Origin: GCA-2705445 sp002705445
GTDB taxonomy: Bacteria; Pseudomonadota; Gammaproteobacteria; Poriferisulfidales; GCA-002705445
Assembly (NCBI GenBank): GCA_045561235.1
Contig: JBJKYB010000003.1
Span: 1 to 42,372, forward strand
Direction of reading: 5' to 3'
DNA length: 42,372 nt
The notes beneath the pieces are model-generated. The model was not told the DNA's origin. It saw nothing but the letters and a program-made list of their open reading frames with translations, and searched no databases. Shown here piece by piece: positions 8,397 to 16,762 of this stretch. Positions within the stretch are counted from its first letter, which is position 1. Each line of letters begins with the position of its first letter. The translations under genes were made by a program, and so were the position numbers.

Positions 8397-10112
8397 TTAG
8401 GAAAGTATCATTTTATTATGTGCAGCGCCAGTAGCAATCATTGGAAACACATTTTCATTTTGATCTGTAATAAAATCTATAAAAACCAATCTATCCTTCA
8501 ATTTAATGGCATCTTTTATTGCCGCATCTACATCGGATGGTTTTTCTACTTTTAAACCAATATGTCCAAAACTTTCAGCAAGTTTAACAAAATCAGGCAA
8601 AGCGTCCATATATGACATTGCATATCTTTTTTCATAAAAGAATTCTTGCCACTGTCTTACCATGCCCATGTATCTGTTATTTAAATTGATTATTTTTATA
8701 GGTAGCCCATATTGTAAGCAAGTTGATAGTTCCTGAATACACATCTGAATACTTGCTTCTCCTGTTACACAACATACTAGCGAATCTGGATTTGCAAACT
8801 GTACACCCATTGCGGATGGCAACCCAAAACCCATTGTTCCTAATCCACCTGAGTTAATCCATCTTTTAGGCTTATTAAACTTATAAAGTTGAGCAGCCCA
8901 CATTTGATGTTGCCCAACGTCAGATGTAATAAAGGCATCTCCTTTTGTGATTTCATAAAGTCTGTCGATAACAAATTGTGGTTTAATGATTTCGTCATCT
9001 TGAGAATATTTAAAAGAATCTTTTTTTCTCCATTCATTAATTTGTTCCCACCATTTTTCAATATTCTGAGGCTTTCTTTTTTTACTTATAATTCTACTAG
9101 CAATTTTTTCTAATACCCCTTTAACATCTCCAACTATAGGAATGTGTGCTTTTATATTTTTAGAAATTGATGAAGGATCAACATCAATGTGAACAACAGT
9201 CGCATCAGGACTAAACTTATCAAGTCTTCCAGTAATTCTATCATCAAAACGTGCACCAACCGCTATTAACAGATCGCAATCATGCATCGCCATGTTTGCC
9301 TCATATGAGCCATGCATTCCAAGCATTTGTAAAAATTGCGAGTCATCTCCAGGATAACAGCCAAGGCCCATTAAAGTATTTGTAACTGGAAAATTAAGAT
9401 ACTTTGCAAGGTTAGTAAGCTCCTGAGATGCATTACTATTTATAACACCACCTCCAGCATAAATCACAGGCTTATTACTTCTTAAAATTTTATCAACTGC
9501 GATATCAACTGCATTCTCATTAATTTCTATATTTGGATTATATGATCTCATTGACACTTTGGATGGGTAAATAAACTCGCAGCTGTCTTCAGTGATGTCT
9601 TTTGGAATATCAACAACAACTGGTCCTGGACGGCCTGATGAAGCTACGTAGAAGGCTTTTTTAATTGTTGAGGCCATATCTTTAACATCAGTTATCATGA
9701 AATTATGTTTTACGCATGGTCTTGTTATGCCAACAGTATCAACTTCTTGAAAAGCATCATTTCCTATCAGAGCTGTTCTAACTTGTCCTGTAAATACTAC
9801 AATTGGGACAGAATCCATATAAGCATCTGCAATACCCGTAATGGCATTTGTGGCTCCTGGACCGGATGTTACGAGAACTACTCCTGGTTTATCAGAAGAC
9901 TTTGCAAAACCTTCTGCAGCATGAACTGCACCCTGTTCATGCCTCACTAAAATATGTGTTACATCGTTTTGCTTGTGAAGCTCATCGTAAATATGTAAAA
10001 CCGCACCCCCCGGATAACCAAAAACTAAGTCAATGCCTTCAGCCTCAAGGCATTTAACAAAAATTTCAGCACCAGTAAATTTTTCTTTATTATTTTCAGT
10101 ATTTTGCTTCAT
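8397..10112 (-). CDS. ilvB: acetolactate synthase, large catalytic subunit
   Basis: 571 residues. A ThDP-, FAD- and Mg-dependent enzyme that condenses pyruvate to 2-acetolactate (or 2-aceto-2-hydroxybutyrate). The N-terminal PYR domain has FGYPGGAVLHIYDE and the catalytic glutamate in VRHEQGAVHAAEG (about residue 60). The central domain carries the GARFDDRITG region. The C-terminal ThDP motif reads GEASIQM...NLNNRYMG, so the usual metal-binding Asp of GDG is Glu; to my knowledge this also occurs in other gammaproteobacterial IlvB/IlvI proteins. It could equally be named ilvI. It starts 21 bases after the tusA-like gene, suggesting one transcript. Confidence 0.96.
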   Translation of the reverse strand: MKQNTENNKEKFTGAEIFVKCLEAEGIDLVFGYPGGAVLHIYDELHKQNDVTHILVRHEQGAVHAAEGFAKSSDKPGVVLVTSGPGATNAITGIADAYMDSVPIVVFTGQVRTALIGNDAFQEVDTVGITRPCVKHNFMITDVKDMASTIKKAFYVASSGRPGPVVVDIPKDITEDSCEFIYPSKVSMRSYNPNIEINENAVDIAVDKILRSNKPVIYAGGGVINSNASQELTNLAKYLNFPVTNTLMGLGCYPGDDSQFLQMLGMHGSYEANMAMHDCDLLIAVGARFDDRITGRLDKFSPDATVVHIDVDPSSISKNIKAHIPIVGDVKGVLEKIASRIISKKRKPQNIEKWWEQINEWRKKDSFKYSQDDEIIKPQFVIDRLYEITKGDAFITSDVGQHQMWAAQLYKFNKPKRWINSGGLGTMGFGLPSAMGVQFANPDSLVCCVTGEASIQMCIQELSTCLQYGLPIKIINLNNRYMGMVRQWQEFFYEKRYAMSYMDALPDFVKLAESFGHIGLKVEKPSDVDAAIKDAIKLKDRLVFIDFITDQNENVFPMIATGAAHNKMILS

Positions 10113-10133
10113 TAAGTTTGTGTAAATTATTAC

Positions 10134-10364
10134 TTATGCTTTTTGAATAAGGAAGTAAAATTTACCACTGTCCTCTTTGGAATCCATAAGTTTGTTGCCA
10201 GTTTGATTAGAAAAAGCTTCAAAATCCTTTATAGCACCAGGGTCTGTGGCAACGACATGTAATATTTGCCCTGTTTCCATTGATGAAAGGGATTTTTTAG
10301 CCCTAAGTATTGGTAATGGGCAATTCAACCCACATGCATCTAGTTCTTGGTCATATTCTGCCAT
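10134..10364 (-). CDS. TusA-family sulfur carrier (SirA/TusA-like)
   Basis: 76 residues. The family signature LDACGLNCPLPILRAKK lies at the N-terminus, with the persulfide-carrying Cys in the CPxP motif (about residue 15). The compact two-layer fold ends with a hydrophobic strand (FYFLIQKA). TusA-family proteins pass sulfur to tRNA thiolation or molybdenum-cofactor pathways. Gene order points to the Pseudomonas PA1006-type member, which also lies divergent from a bepA homologue and is linked to molybdenum homeostasis. It is the first gene of the ilv transcript. The exact sulfur acceptor cannot be told from sequence. Confidence 0.85.
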   Translation of the reverse strand: MAEYDQELDACGLNCPLPILRAKKSLSSMETGQILHVVATDPGAIKDFEAFSNQTGNKLMDSKEDSGKFYFLIQKA

Positions 10365-10408
10365 ATAAAATCTCCATATCTAATTTAGTACAAAAATAAC
10401 GTTTTCTA

Positions 10409-10428
10409 GCTTATGTGTCTACATAAGC
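10409..10428. promoter_or_regulatory. perfect inverted repeat in the tusA-bepA divergent spacer
   Basis: GCTTATGT (10409-10416), gtct, ACATAAGC (10421-10428) is a perfect 8-base inverted repeat with a 4-base spacer. It lies in the 134-base region between the two divergent starts. It has no T-tract, so a terminator is unlikely. It could be an operator for a dimeric regulator of either gene. A second, weaker GTGT/ACAC symmetry occurs near 10449-10470. No regulator family was recognised. Confidence 0.4.
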
Positions 10429-10498
10429 GAAATAGGATATACTTATTAGTGTTAAGTGTAAACACAAACATAATCATTATAAAAAATACTAAGTACAT

Positions 10499-11956
10499 AT
10501 GAAAGTAAATATATACACTACAATATTAGCTGCTTATATAGCGTATATTCCTGCAAATTTATCTGCAAGTAACATCAAAATACCTATGATTGGGGACACT
10601 TCCTCAAGATATATGAGCATTTCTCAAGAGAATAAGCTTGGAAGTATTATATATTCACAAATTTTAGGTTCTTTTAATTTAATATCAGACCCATTAATAA
10701 CAAGTTATGTACAAATGCTTGGAAATAGACTTCTTGTGTCAGATTATAACAGCCCTATAAAATATAGATTTTTAGTGGCCAATAATCCTACTATTAACGC
10801 TTTTGCTACTCCAGGTGGTGTAATCGTAATTAATTCTGGTTTGATACGGAAGACAAAAACTGAGGCAGAACTTGCTAGCGTACTTGCTCATGAAATCGCC
10901 CATGTTAAAGCAAGACATTTGTCCAGGATGCACGAAGAATCGTCAAAAGTTAATATCTCTACCGCTCTATCAGTACTTGCAACAGTAATTGCAGGCACAT
11001 ATAGCACAGGAGTATTAGGAAAGACTTTAATAACAGGCCAAAATGTTAAGGCGGCTCAACTTACAAATTTTATTCGAGAGCATGAAAAAGAAGCAGATAG
11101 GTTAGCAATTAATATTTTAGTTAATGCAAATATAAATCCTAAAGCCATGAGTGATTTTTTCGAAACTTTACAAAAGGAAAATGATGACAGAGGAGCTTTA
11201 GAATTTTTAAGGACACACCCTTTAACTGAGAATAGAATATCAGAAACATTAAGTCTTGCTTCAAAATACAAAGGAAACTTTACAAATGATAGCTTTGCAT
11301 ACCAATTTACATCGGCAAAAGTCTCAATAGAAAAAATAAATACAAAAAATTTCATTAAAAACTATACATACAACGCAGAATTAACTAAGGCTTCTTCAGG
11401 AAGAATTGTTGATGATTATGCATATGGTTTAGCACTTATTAAAGAAAAAAAATATAAACTTGGAAAAGAAGTATTAAATGATTTATTACAAATTCTTAGT
11501 AATAAAAATCAACTTTATATAATTAAAAATTATGTATCAATCGCTCTTTCTGAAATTTATATTAAGGAAAATAAATTTAATGATGCGGTGGAACTCCTTG
11601 AGAGTTTAAATGACATTTATCCAACTGATCCTACGATTTTATATTATTTGTCGCATGCTTATATGAAAAATAAGCAATATAAAATGGTAATAAGTAAATT
11701 ACTTCCCTATGTTATAGAACATAAAGACCATAGGCTTGTTCTAAAAATAAGTGAAGCAGGATATAAGCTTAAGGAGCAATCTTTAGGACATGAATACCGT
11801 GCAGATTACCTAAAGTTACTTGGTAGTTTTACTTCGGCAATAAAGTATTACAAACTTGCCTTACAATATAATATGAAAGGTAAAACTATTGATGAAAGAA
11901 TAACTTCAAAAATAGGCGAGATTAAAAAACTTCAAAAAAATAAAGAAATATTATAA
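10499..11956 (+). CDS. bepA: periplasmic M48 metalloprotease/chaperone with TPR repeats (BepA/YfgC-like)
   Basis: 485 residues. An N-terminal signal peptide (about 1-24, ending LSA-SN) leads to a zinc protease domain with HEIAH at residues 131-135. The third ligand Glu lies in REHEKEADRLA, and an AFATPGG strand precedes the active site. The C-terminal 180 or so residues contain TPR-like helices (EKKYKLGKEVLNDLL; DAVELLESLNDIYPTDPTIL). BepA supervises LptD and BAM-complex assembly in the periplasm and degrades misfolded intermediates. The ribosome site is weak. Its stop overlaps the converging amtB stop by 6 bases. Confidence 0.9.
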   Translation: MKVNIYTTILAAYIAYIPANLSASNIKIPMIGDTSSRYMSISQENKLGSIIYSQILGSFNLISDPLITSYVQMLGNRLLVSDYNSPIKYRFLVANNPTINAFATPGGVIVINSGLIRKTKTEAELASVLAHEIAHVKARHLSRMHEESSKVNISTALSVLATVIAGTYSTGVLGKTLITGQNVKAAQLTNFIREHEKEADRLAINILVNANINPKAMSDFFETLQKENDDRGALEFLRTHPLTENRISETLSLASKYKGNFTNDSFAYQFTSAKVSIEKINTKNFIKNYTYNAELTKASSGRIVDDYAYGLALIKEKKYKLGKEVLNDLLQILSNKNQLYIIKNYVSIALSEIYIKENKFNDAVELLESLNDIYPTDPTILYYLSHAYMKNKQYKMVISKLLPYVIEHKDHRLVLKISEAGYKLKEQSLGHEYRADYLKLLGSFTSAIKYYKLALQYNMKGKTIDERITSKIGEIKKLQKNKEIL

Positions 11957-13156
11957 ATGATAGCTGCTTTCACCATGGCTACCAAAATCTAATCCCTCTG
12001 TATTTTCCTCTTGTTCTGATACACGTAATCCAACAAGTTTTTGTGTAACTATTACAATTATTGAAGTAACAATTAATGTGTACAAAGCAACACTAACTAT
12101 TCCGATTATTTGTATTTTTGTTTGATCCCAAACAGTTGACTCTATACCTAGGCCTCCAAACCCTTTTGTTGCTAATAAACCACATAATAAAGCGCCCAGA
12201 ATTCCACCTATGCCATGCACAGCAAATACATCAAGCGAGTCATCTATTTTTAATGACACTTTAACAAAGCCAACAAACCAATAACATACAATACCGGAAG
12301 AAATACCAAGTATTAAACCACCTAATGGGCCAATATAACCAGAAGCTGGAGTTACTGTAGCTAGTCCTGCTACCATTCCAGTAATCATACCAACTAAACC
12401 TGGCTTACCATTTTTATACCAGTCTATTGACATCCAAGTAACTGTGGCAGCGGCTGCCGAAATATGTGTAACCAGCATTGCCATTGCTGCATTTTGATTT
12501 GCTGCTAAAGCTGAACCAGCATTGAAACCAAACCAACCAACCCATAATAAAGCTGCACCAATCATTGCAATTACTGGACTATGAGGAGGTTTAATTGACT
12601 TAGGAAAGCCATTTCTTGGGCCCAACGCTTTTGCTATTACCAAGGCTGAGATACCTGCAGTAGTATGGACAACCAAACCTCCTGCAAAATCCATAACACC
12701 TAATTCTGCAAGCCAGCCCCCACCCCAAACCCAATGTGTTACAGGACTATAAACAAATATCAACCATATTGTTGTGATTAATATTACAGCTGAGAATTTA
12801 ATTCTCTCAACATAAGCGCCAACAATAAGTGCTGGAGTAATTATTGCAAATGTCATTTGGAACATAACAAAGAGTGTTTCGGGTATGTCACCAGAAAGAG
12901 AATCTAATGTAATTCCTGATAAAAACATTTTATCAAGACTACCAAAATATAATCCTTCTCCACTGAATGCTAAAGAATAACCACATATAAACCAAATTAT
13001 AGATGCGATGCATGCAATTACAAAACATTGCGCTAAAGTTGATAATGTATTTTTTGACCCAACAAGACCAGCGTAAAAAAGTGCTAAACCAGGTAATGTC
13101 ATTAAAAGAACTAATGCGGTAGACACAAGAATCCACGCAGTATTTGCTTCATTCAT
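11951..13156 (-). CDS. amtB: ammonium transporter, Amt/MEP/Rh family
   Basis: 401-residue channel for NH4+/NH3 uptake with about 11 hydrophobic helices. The two pore histidines are seen in SPVTHWVWGGGWLAELG and FAVHGIGGILGALLCG. The ammonium signature DFAGGLVVHTTAGISALV is also intact. There is no cleaved signal peptide: the first helix begins at about residue 7, as in some shorter Amts. A purine-rich ribosome site (AGAGGAG) precedes the ATG. No glnK gene lies next to it, unlike the usual glnK-amtB pair. Its upstream neighbours are the reductase-molybdoenzyme pair on the same strand, with a 68-base gap. Confidence 0.95.
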   Translation of the reverse strand: MNEANTAWILVSTALVLLMTLPGLALFYAGLVGSKNTLSTLAQCFVIACIASIIWFICGYSLAFSGEGLYFGSLDKMFLSGITLDSLSGDIPETLFVMFQMTFAIITPALIVGAYVERIKFSAVILITTIWLIFVYSPVTHWVWGGGWLAELGVMDFAGGLVVHTTAGISALVIAKALGPRNGFPKSIKPPHSPVIAMIGAALLWVGWFGFNAGSALAANQNAAMAMLVTHISAAAATVTWMSIDWYKNGKPGLVGMITGMVAGLATVTPASGYIGPLGGLILGISSGIVCYWFVGFVKVSLKIDDSLDVFAVHGIGGILGALLCGLLATKGFGGLGIESTVWDQTKIQIIGIVSVALYTLIVTSIIVIVTQKLVGLRVSEQEENTEGLDFGSHGESSYHL

Positions 13157-13224
13157 AGAGTTCGCTCCTCTTATTTTATTATTATTATTATTTTATATTT
13201 CTCTAAAACTACTATTTTTAATAT

Positions 13225-14367
13225 TTAAGCTTCTACAATTTCTCTTAATGTTTTTGGCTCTAGATCATATTGAGGAGAAATTGCTTTTGCTGGACATGCA
13301 TGTACACACGCGTAGCATCTTATACATTCATCTTCATTTATGTATAACGTATTATAGTACAAGCCAGATGTATAAGCTGGATCTATCCTTTCTATATCTG
13401 CATATTTACCGTTGTCTTTTAATTTGCCAAGTTTTGCGGTTTCTACTATACAGCCAGCAGTTGGCTTGACCAAAAGACACTCATCGCACAATACGCATTT
13501 TGAGTTATCAATTACCGGAGCAGGCGATCTAGCATCTTCAAATTTATCAAAAAACATTGAGCTTTCTGCTACTCCAGCCTCTTTAAGAACTTTTGCACCA
13601 GCATCTATCATTGGTGGAGGCCCACAGAAAAAGGCTTTGCATGAATCAGCTGAAACAATTCCTTTTTCTAAATAATTATCTTTAAAGTAATCTGTAACGA
13701 AACCTCTTGCTCCATCCCAATCTGAATCTTCAGGTTCCTCACTTAACACTGGAATAAATTCAAATTTAAAATCTTTATCCCATTGCTCTGCTATTTTTGT
13801 TAACTCATCAACTAAATACAAATCGTTTTGAGTTCTTGCTCCGTAGAAAAAATAACAATTTCTTTTTACTTTTTGATGAATTGCTTCTTCGACTATTGCA
13901 TTTACTGCGCTCATTCCACTTCCTCCAGCAATACAAATCATATCATCCTTAGAATCATCTAGTTTAAAGTAACCTAATGGTGCTGAAATTATAATCTTTT
14001 CACCTGTTCTATTCTTGTCAAGCCAATTTGAAAATTCTCCTCCAGGAACTTGCCTTATAAAAAAAGTATACTCATTTTTGTTTTCACTCTTAGGAGATTT
14101 TGCAAATGAGTAAGCTCTTGGTTTATCTAAACCATCTACCTTTAAGGTTGCATACTGCCCTGCATGAGAATTAAAAGGCAATGCATTGTCATGACATTTT
14201 ATAACAAGCTTATATGTGTCACTTGTTAAATTATCCATTGACTTCACAACAGCCTCATTTATTTTAACCCTGCTAATTTGAACATCTGGATTTGGTGCAG
14301 AATTGATCTTGCTCTTCGCACTTGGGACACCATTTTTAGGATAAACAAAATTTGATACCGATGACAT
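13225..14367 (-). CDS. FNR-type flavin reductase with C-terminal 2[4Fe-4S] ferredoxin-like domain
   Basis: 380 residues. Residues about 32-130 form an FAD-binding barrel with RAYS at 84-87. Residues about 140-270 are an NAD(P)-binding domain with IAGGSGMSAV and CGPPPMIDA (248-256). The C-terminus has two cysteine groups: CVLCDECLLVKPTAGC (Cys 291, 294, 297, 306) and CIRCYACVHACP (Cys 348, 351, 354, 358). These suggest two [4Fe-4S] clusters and electron flow NAD(P)H-FAD-FeS or the reverse. Its ATG directly abuts the stop of the molybdoenzyme gene, so it is probably the redox partner. No signal peptide is present, so it is likely cytoplasmic. The natural substrate is unknown. Confidence 0.85.
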   Translation of the reverse strand: MSSVSNFVYPKNGVPSAKSKINSAPNPDVQISRVKINEAVVKSMDNLTSDTYKLVIKCHDNALPFNSHAGQYATLKVDGLDKPRAYSFAKSPKSENKNEYTFFIRQVPGGEFSNWLDKNRTGEKIIISAPLGYFKLDDSKDDMICIAGGSGMSAVNAIVEEAIHQKVKRNCYFFYGARTQNDLYLVDELTKIAEQWDKDFKFEFIPVLSEEPEDSDWDGARGFVTDYFKDNYLEKGIVSADSCKAFFCGPPPMIDAGAKVLKEAGVAESSMFFDKFEDARSPAPVIDNSKCVLCDECLLVKPTAGCIVETAKLGKLKDNGKYADIERIDPAYTSGLYYNTLYINEDECIRCYACVHACPAKAISPQYDLEPKTLREIVEA

Positions 14368-16614
14368 TTATACTACTCCTTGCTTTACAGCGTTTTCTAC
14401 CATTTCATCACTTGCTTTTTCAATTTCTACTAAAACTGAATAAAAAGTTGGACTCATTCCAAAATCTGTCAACATTTCTGAATTTAAAACATTAACATTG
14501 AGCCCACCTGGCGTATTACTTCCTTTAAATTGTTTTTGTGTGGCACAAACTCCATCTAGTAGACCATCAATTATTACCGCATAACAAAATGTCTCTCCAT
14601 TATCATTATAAAGTCTTACTAAGTCGCCATCTTCAATATCTCTCTCTTTAGCATCTTTAATGCTAAGTTCAACTGTAGGTCTTGATTGCATTGCCTGCAA
14701 TCTTGGAACTGATTGAAAGGAATCTCCAATGAAATAATGTGATGCACTACTTAAAACTTGTATTGGATACTTAGATCTTAGTGGGTCCTCTTGTCCATGA
14801 ATTTCAGGCACATACTCTGGGAAAGGACTTACATCAGGATAAGCCTCGGTAATTGCTTCACATTTAATTTCAATTTTTTTACTTGGGGTTTCCCAACCAT
14901 TATTTAAAAAATCTCTTCTTTTAGAATTTGTTGATGCCCTAGCCCAGCCATTTTTGACTAAATCATCATAATTTATTCCTTCAGTTAAGCAATTAAATCT
15001 CTCTCCATCCTCATTATTTGCTTCAATTAGAATATCTTTAATAATTTCTTCATCGGTTTGTGTAAATGCATTATCATTTGAATCAACATAATCCATCTTT
15101 TTGGCTAACATTCTAAATAACTCGGTGTTGTTTATACTCTCGCCCAAAGGCTCAATCACTGGTTTTGCAACACCCATAAACCATGAACCATAAGCCCAAT
15201 GACAGTCCATTCTTTCTAAAGCAGTATCTGCCGGAAGAACAATATCAGCGTACATGCATGAGTCGGTCCAAAATGTTTCATGAACAGCGACAAATAAATC
15301 ATCGCGAGACATACCTTTTCTAACATTCCCACTGTTTGGTGTGCAATTAGCAATATCACTGTTGTAGACAAATAGTGATTTAATTGGTGGGTCAAGCTGC
15401 TCACCGTCAACTCCAATATTATCTGCAAGCGCTCTTCCAATCTGAACCATGTTTACTACTCTTTTTTCAGCTCTATTTCCAAGATCTGGTCTTTGTAATT
15501 TACCTAAATCAAAGCGCAACCACATTTCTTCTAGTTGACCAAATGCAGCACCACCGCACTCTTCTCGCCAAGATCCATTAAAACAAGGGAGAATTAAAAC
15601 CGCTCTACACATTTGGCCTGAATTTTGATGCCTATTTAAACCATAATTAGCTCTAATATAGGATTTTTTTGTTTTTGCATATTCAATAGCAAGCTTTTCA
15701 ATTTCGCTAGCTTTTACACCGGTAACTTTTTCAGCTTCCTCTAAAGTATATTTTGGAAGTATTTTCTCTACAAATTCCTCCCAGCCATGTGTTTGTTCTT
15801 TCAAAAAATCAACATCATGCAAATTATTATCTACAATAACTTTTATCATTGCATTAGCTAAAAATGCATCTGTTCCAGGTTTAGGTTGTATGTGCCAATC
15901 ACACATCATTGTTGTTCTTGTTTTTCTTGGGTCTACCACAACCAGTTTCATACCTCTATCTTGAGCTTCTCTAATAAATGGTATTGAATGAACCCCTGTG
16001 CTAACTAGGTTTGCTCCCCATAAAATCATAAGTTCACATCCATCTCTTGCTGCTTCACCTACATGAGGGCCATTTGCTAGACCATATGTATATAATCCTG
16101 CCCACATAGCTGCATAAATACAGATGGATTGTTCTAATCTTGCTGCCTCCATTTTATTCCAGAACCTATTGTCCATTGTCCAATAACCGAGCATTCCCAG
16201 AGTTCCAGAGTAAGAAAATGGCTGAACAGCCTCACTACCATATTTTTCTATGGTTTCTTTAAAATTTTGTGTAATTTCATCAAGAGCTTCATCCCATGAT
16301 ATTCTTTCGAATTTTGCATTTGGTCCTTTTGGTCCAACCCTCTTATGAGGATACATAACCCTATTTTCATTATAAACCAAATCAATATAATGATTTACTT
16401 TGTTACACAAATAACCTTTGGTAATAGGATGCGATGGATCGCCTTGAACACTTACAGCTTTTCCAGTCTTATCGTTCCTTGTAACTAACATTGAACATGT
16501 ATCTGGGCAATCATGCGGACAACAAACGTGATGAATTGAGTGCCCCTCTGGCGGTTTTATTTTTGGTATATAATTAACTACCGAACTAGAAAAATCTTTT
16601 GGTTTAGCTGCCAT
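14368..16614 (-). CDS. molybdopterin-dependent oxidoreductase, DMSO-reductase superfamily, cytoplasmic
   Basis: 748 residues. The N-terminal [4Fe-4S] site is CCPHDCPDTC plus a later Cys (Cys 32, 36, 40, 70). The molybdopterin domain follows (MILWGANLVSTGVHSIPF; VVVDPRKTRT) and ends in a MopB C-terminal barrel (LSIKDAKERDIEDGDLVRLY). No twin-arginine signal precedes the cluster, so it should act in the cytoplasm. This is the widespread uncharacterised branch with HxxCPHDCPDTC N-termini. A Cys near residue 160 (QSICIYAAMWAG) may be the molybdenum ligand, but alignment is needed. A very strong ribosome site (AAGGAGAGGAG) abuts the ATG. Its partner reductase follows with no gap. The substrate is unknown. 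Confidence 0.9.
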   Translation of the reverse strand: MAAKPKDFSSSVVNYIPKIKPPEGHSIHHVCCPHDCPDTCSMLVTRNDKTGKAVSVQGDPSHPITKGYLCNKVNHYIDLVYNENRVMYPHKRVGPKGPNAKFERISWDEALDEITQNFKETIEKYGSEAVQPFSYSGTLGMLGYWTMDNRFWNKMEAARLEQSICIYAAMWAGLYTYGLANGPHVGEAARDGCELMILWGANLVSTGVHSIPFIREAQDRGMKLVVVDPRKTRTTMMCDWHIQPKPGTDAFLANAMIKVIVDNNLHDVDFLKEQTHGWEEFVEKILPKYTLEEAEKVTGVKASEIEKLAIEYAKTKKSYIRANYGLNRHQNSGQMCRAVLILPCFNGSWREECGGAAFGQLEEMWLRFDLGKLQRPDLGNRAEKRVVNMVQIGRALADNIGVDGEQLDPPIKSLFVYNSDIANCTPNSGNVRKGMSRDDLFVAVHETFWTDSCMYADIVLPADTALERMDCHWAYGSWFMGVAKPVIEPLGESINNTELFRMLAKKMDYVDSNDNAFTQTDEEIIKDILIEANNEDGERFNCLTEGINYDDLVKNGWARASTNSKRRDFLNNGWETPSKKIEIKCEAITEAYPDVSPFPEYVPEIHGQEDPLRSKYPIQVLSSASHYFIGDSFQSVPRLQAMQSRPTVELSIKDAKERDIEDGDLVRLYNDNGETFCYAVIIDGLLDGVCATQKQFKGSNTPGGLNVNVLNSEMLTDFGMSPTFYSVLVEIEKASDEMVENAVKQGVV

Positions 16615-16762
16615 CTCCTCTCCTTTTCCACTCTACGAAATTAAACTAAATTCTTTTTCCAAGAATAATATTATGTTTATAACTTATAATAATACACTTT
16701 TTATTAATATAAAATACATACATTCAATATACATTTTGTTAAAACCTGATATAACCTTGATT

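Noticed and set aside
8397..10112. Loss of the ThDP-motif aspartate (GEA instead of GDG) as evidence of a dead or novel enzyme
   Set aside because: Glutamate at this position is, to my recollection, common in gammaproteobacterial acetolactate synthases, and the rest of the active site is intact.
10113..10133. Leader peptide or T-box type control in front of ilvB
   Set aside because: Only 21 bases separate it from the upstream gene, leaving no room for a leader or riboswitch.
13157..13224. ATT-repeat tract upstream of amtB as a microsatellite regulator
   Set aside because: The run (TTATTATTATT type) is short and unremarkable in such AT-rich DNA.
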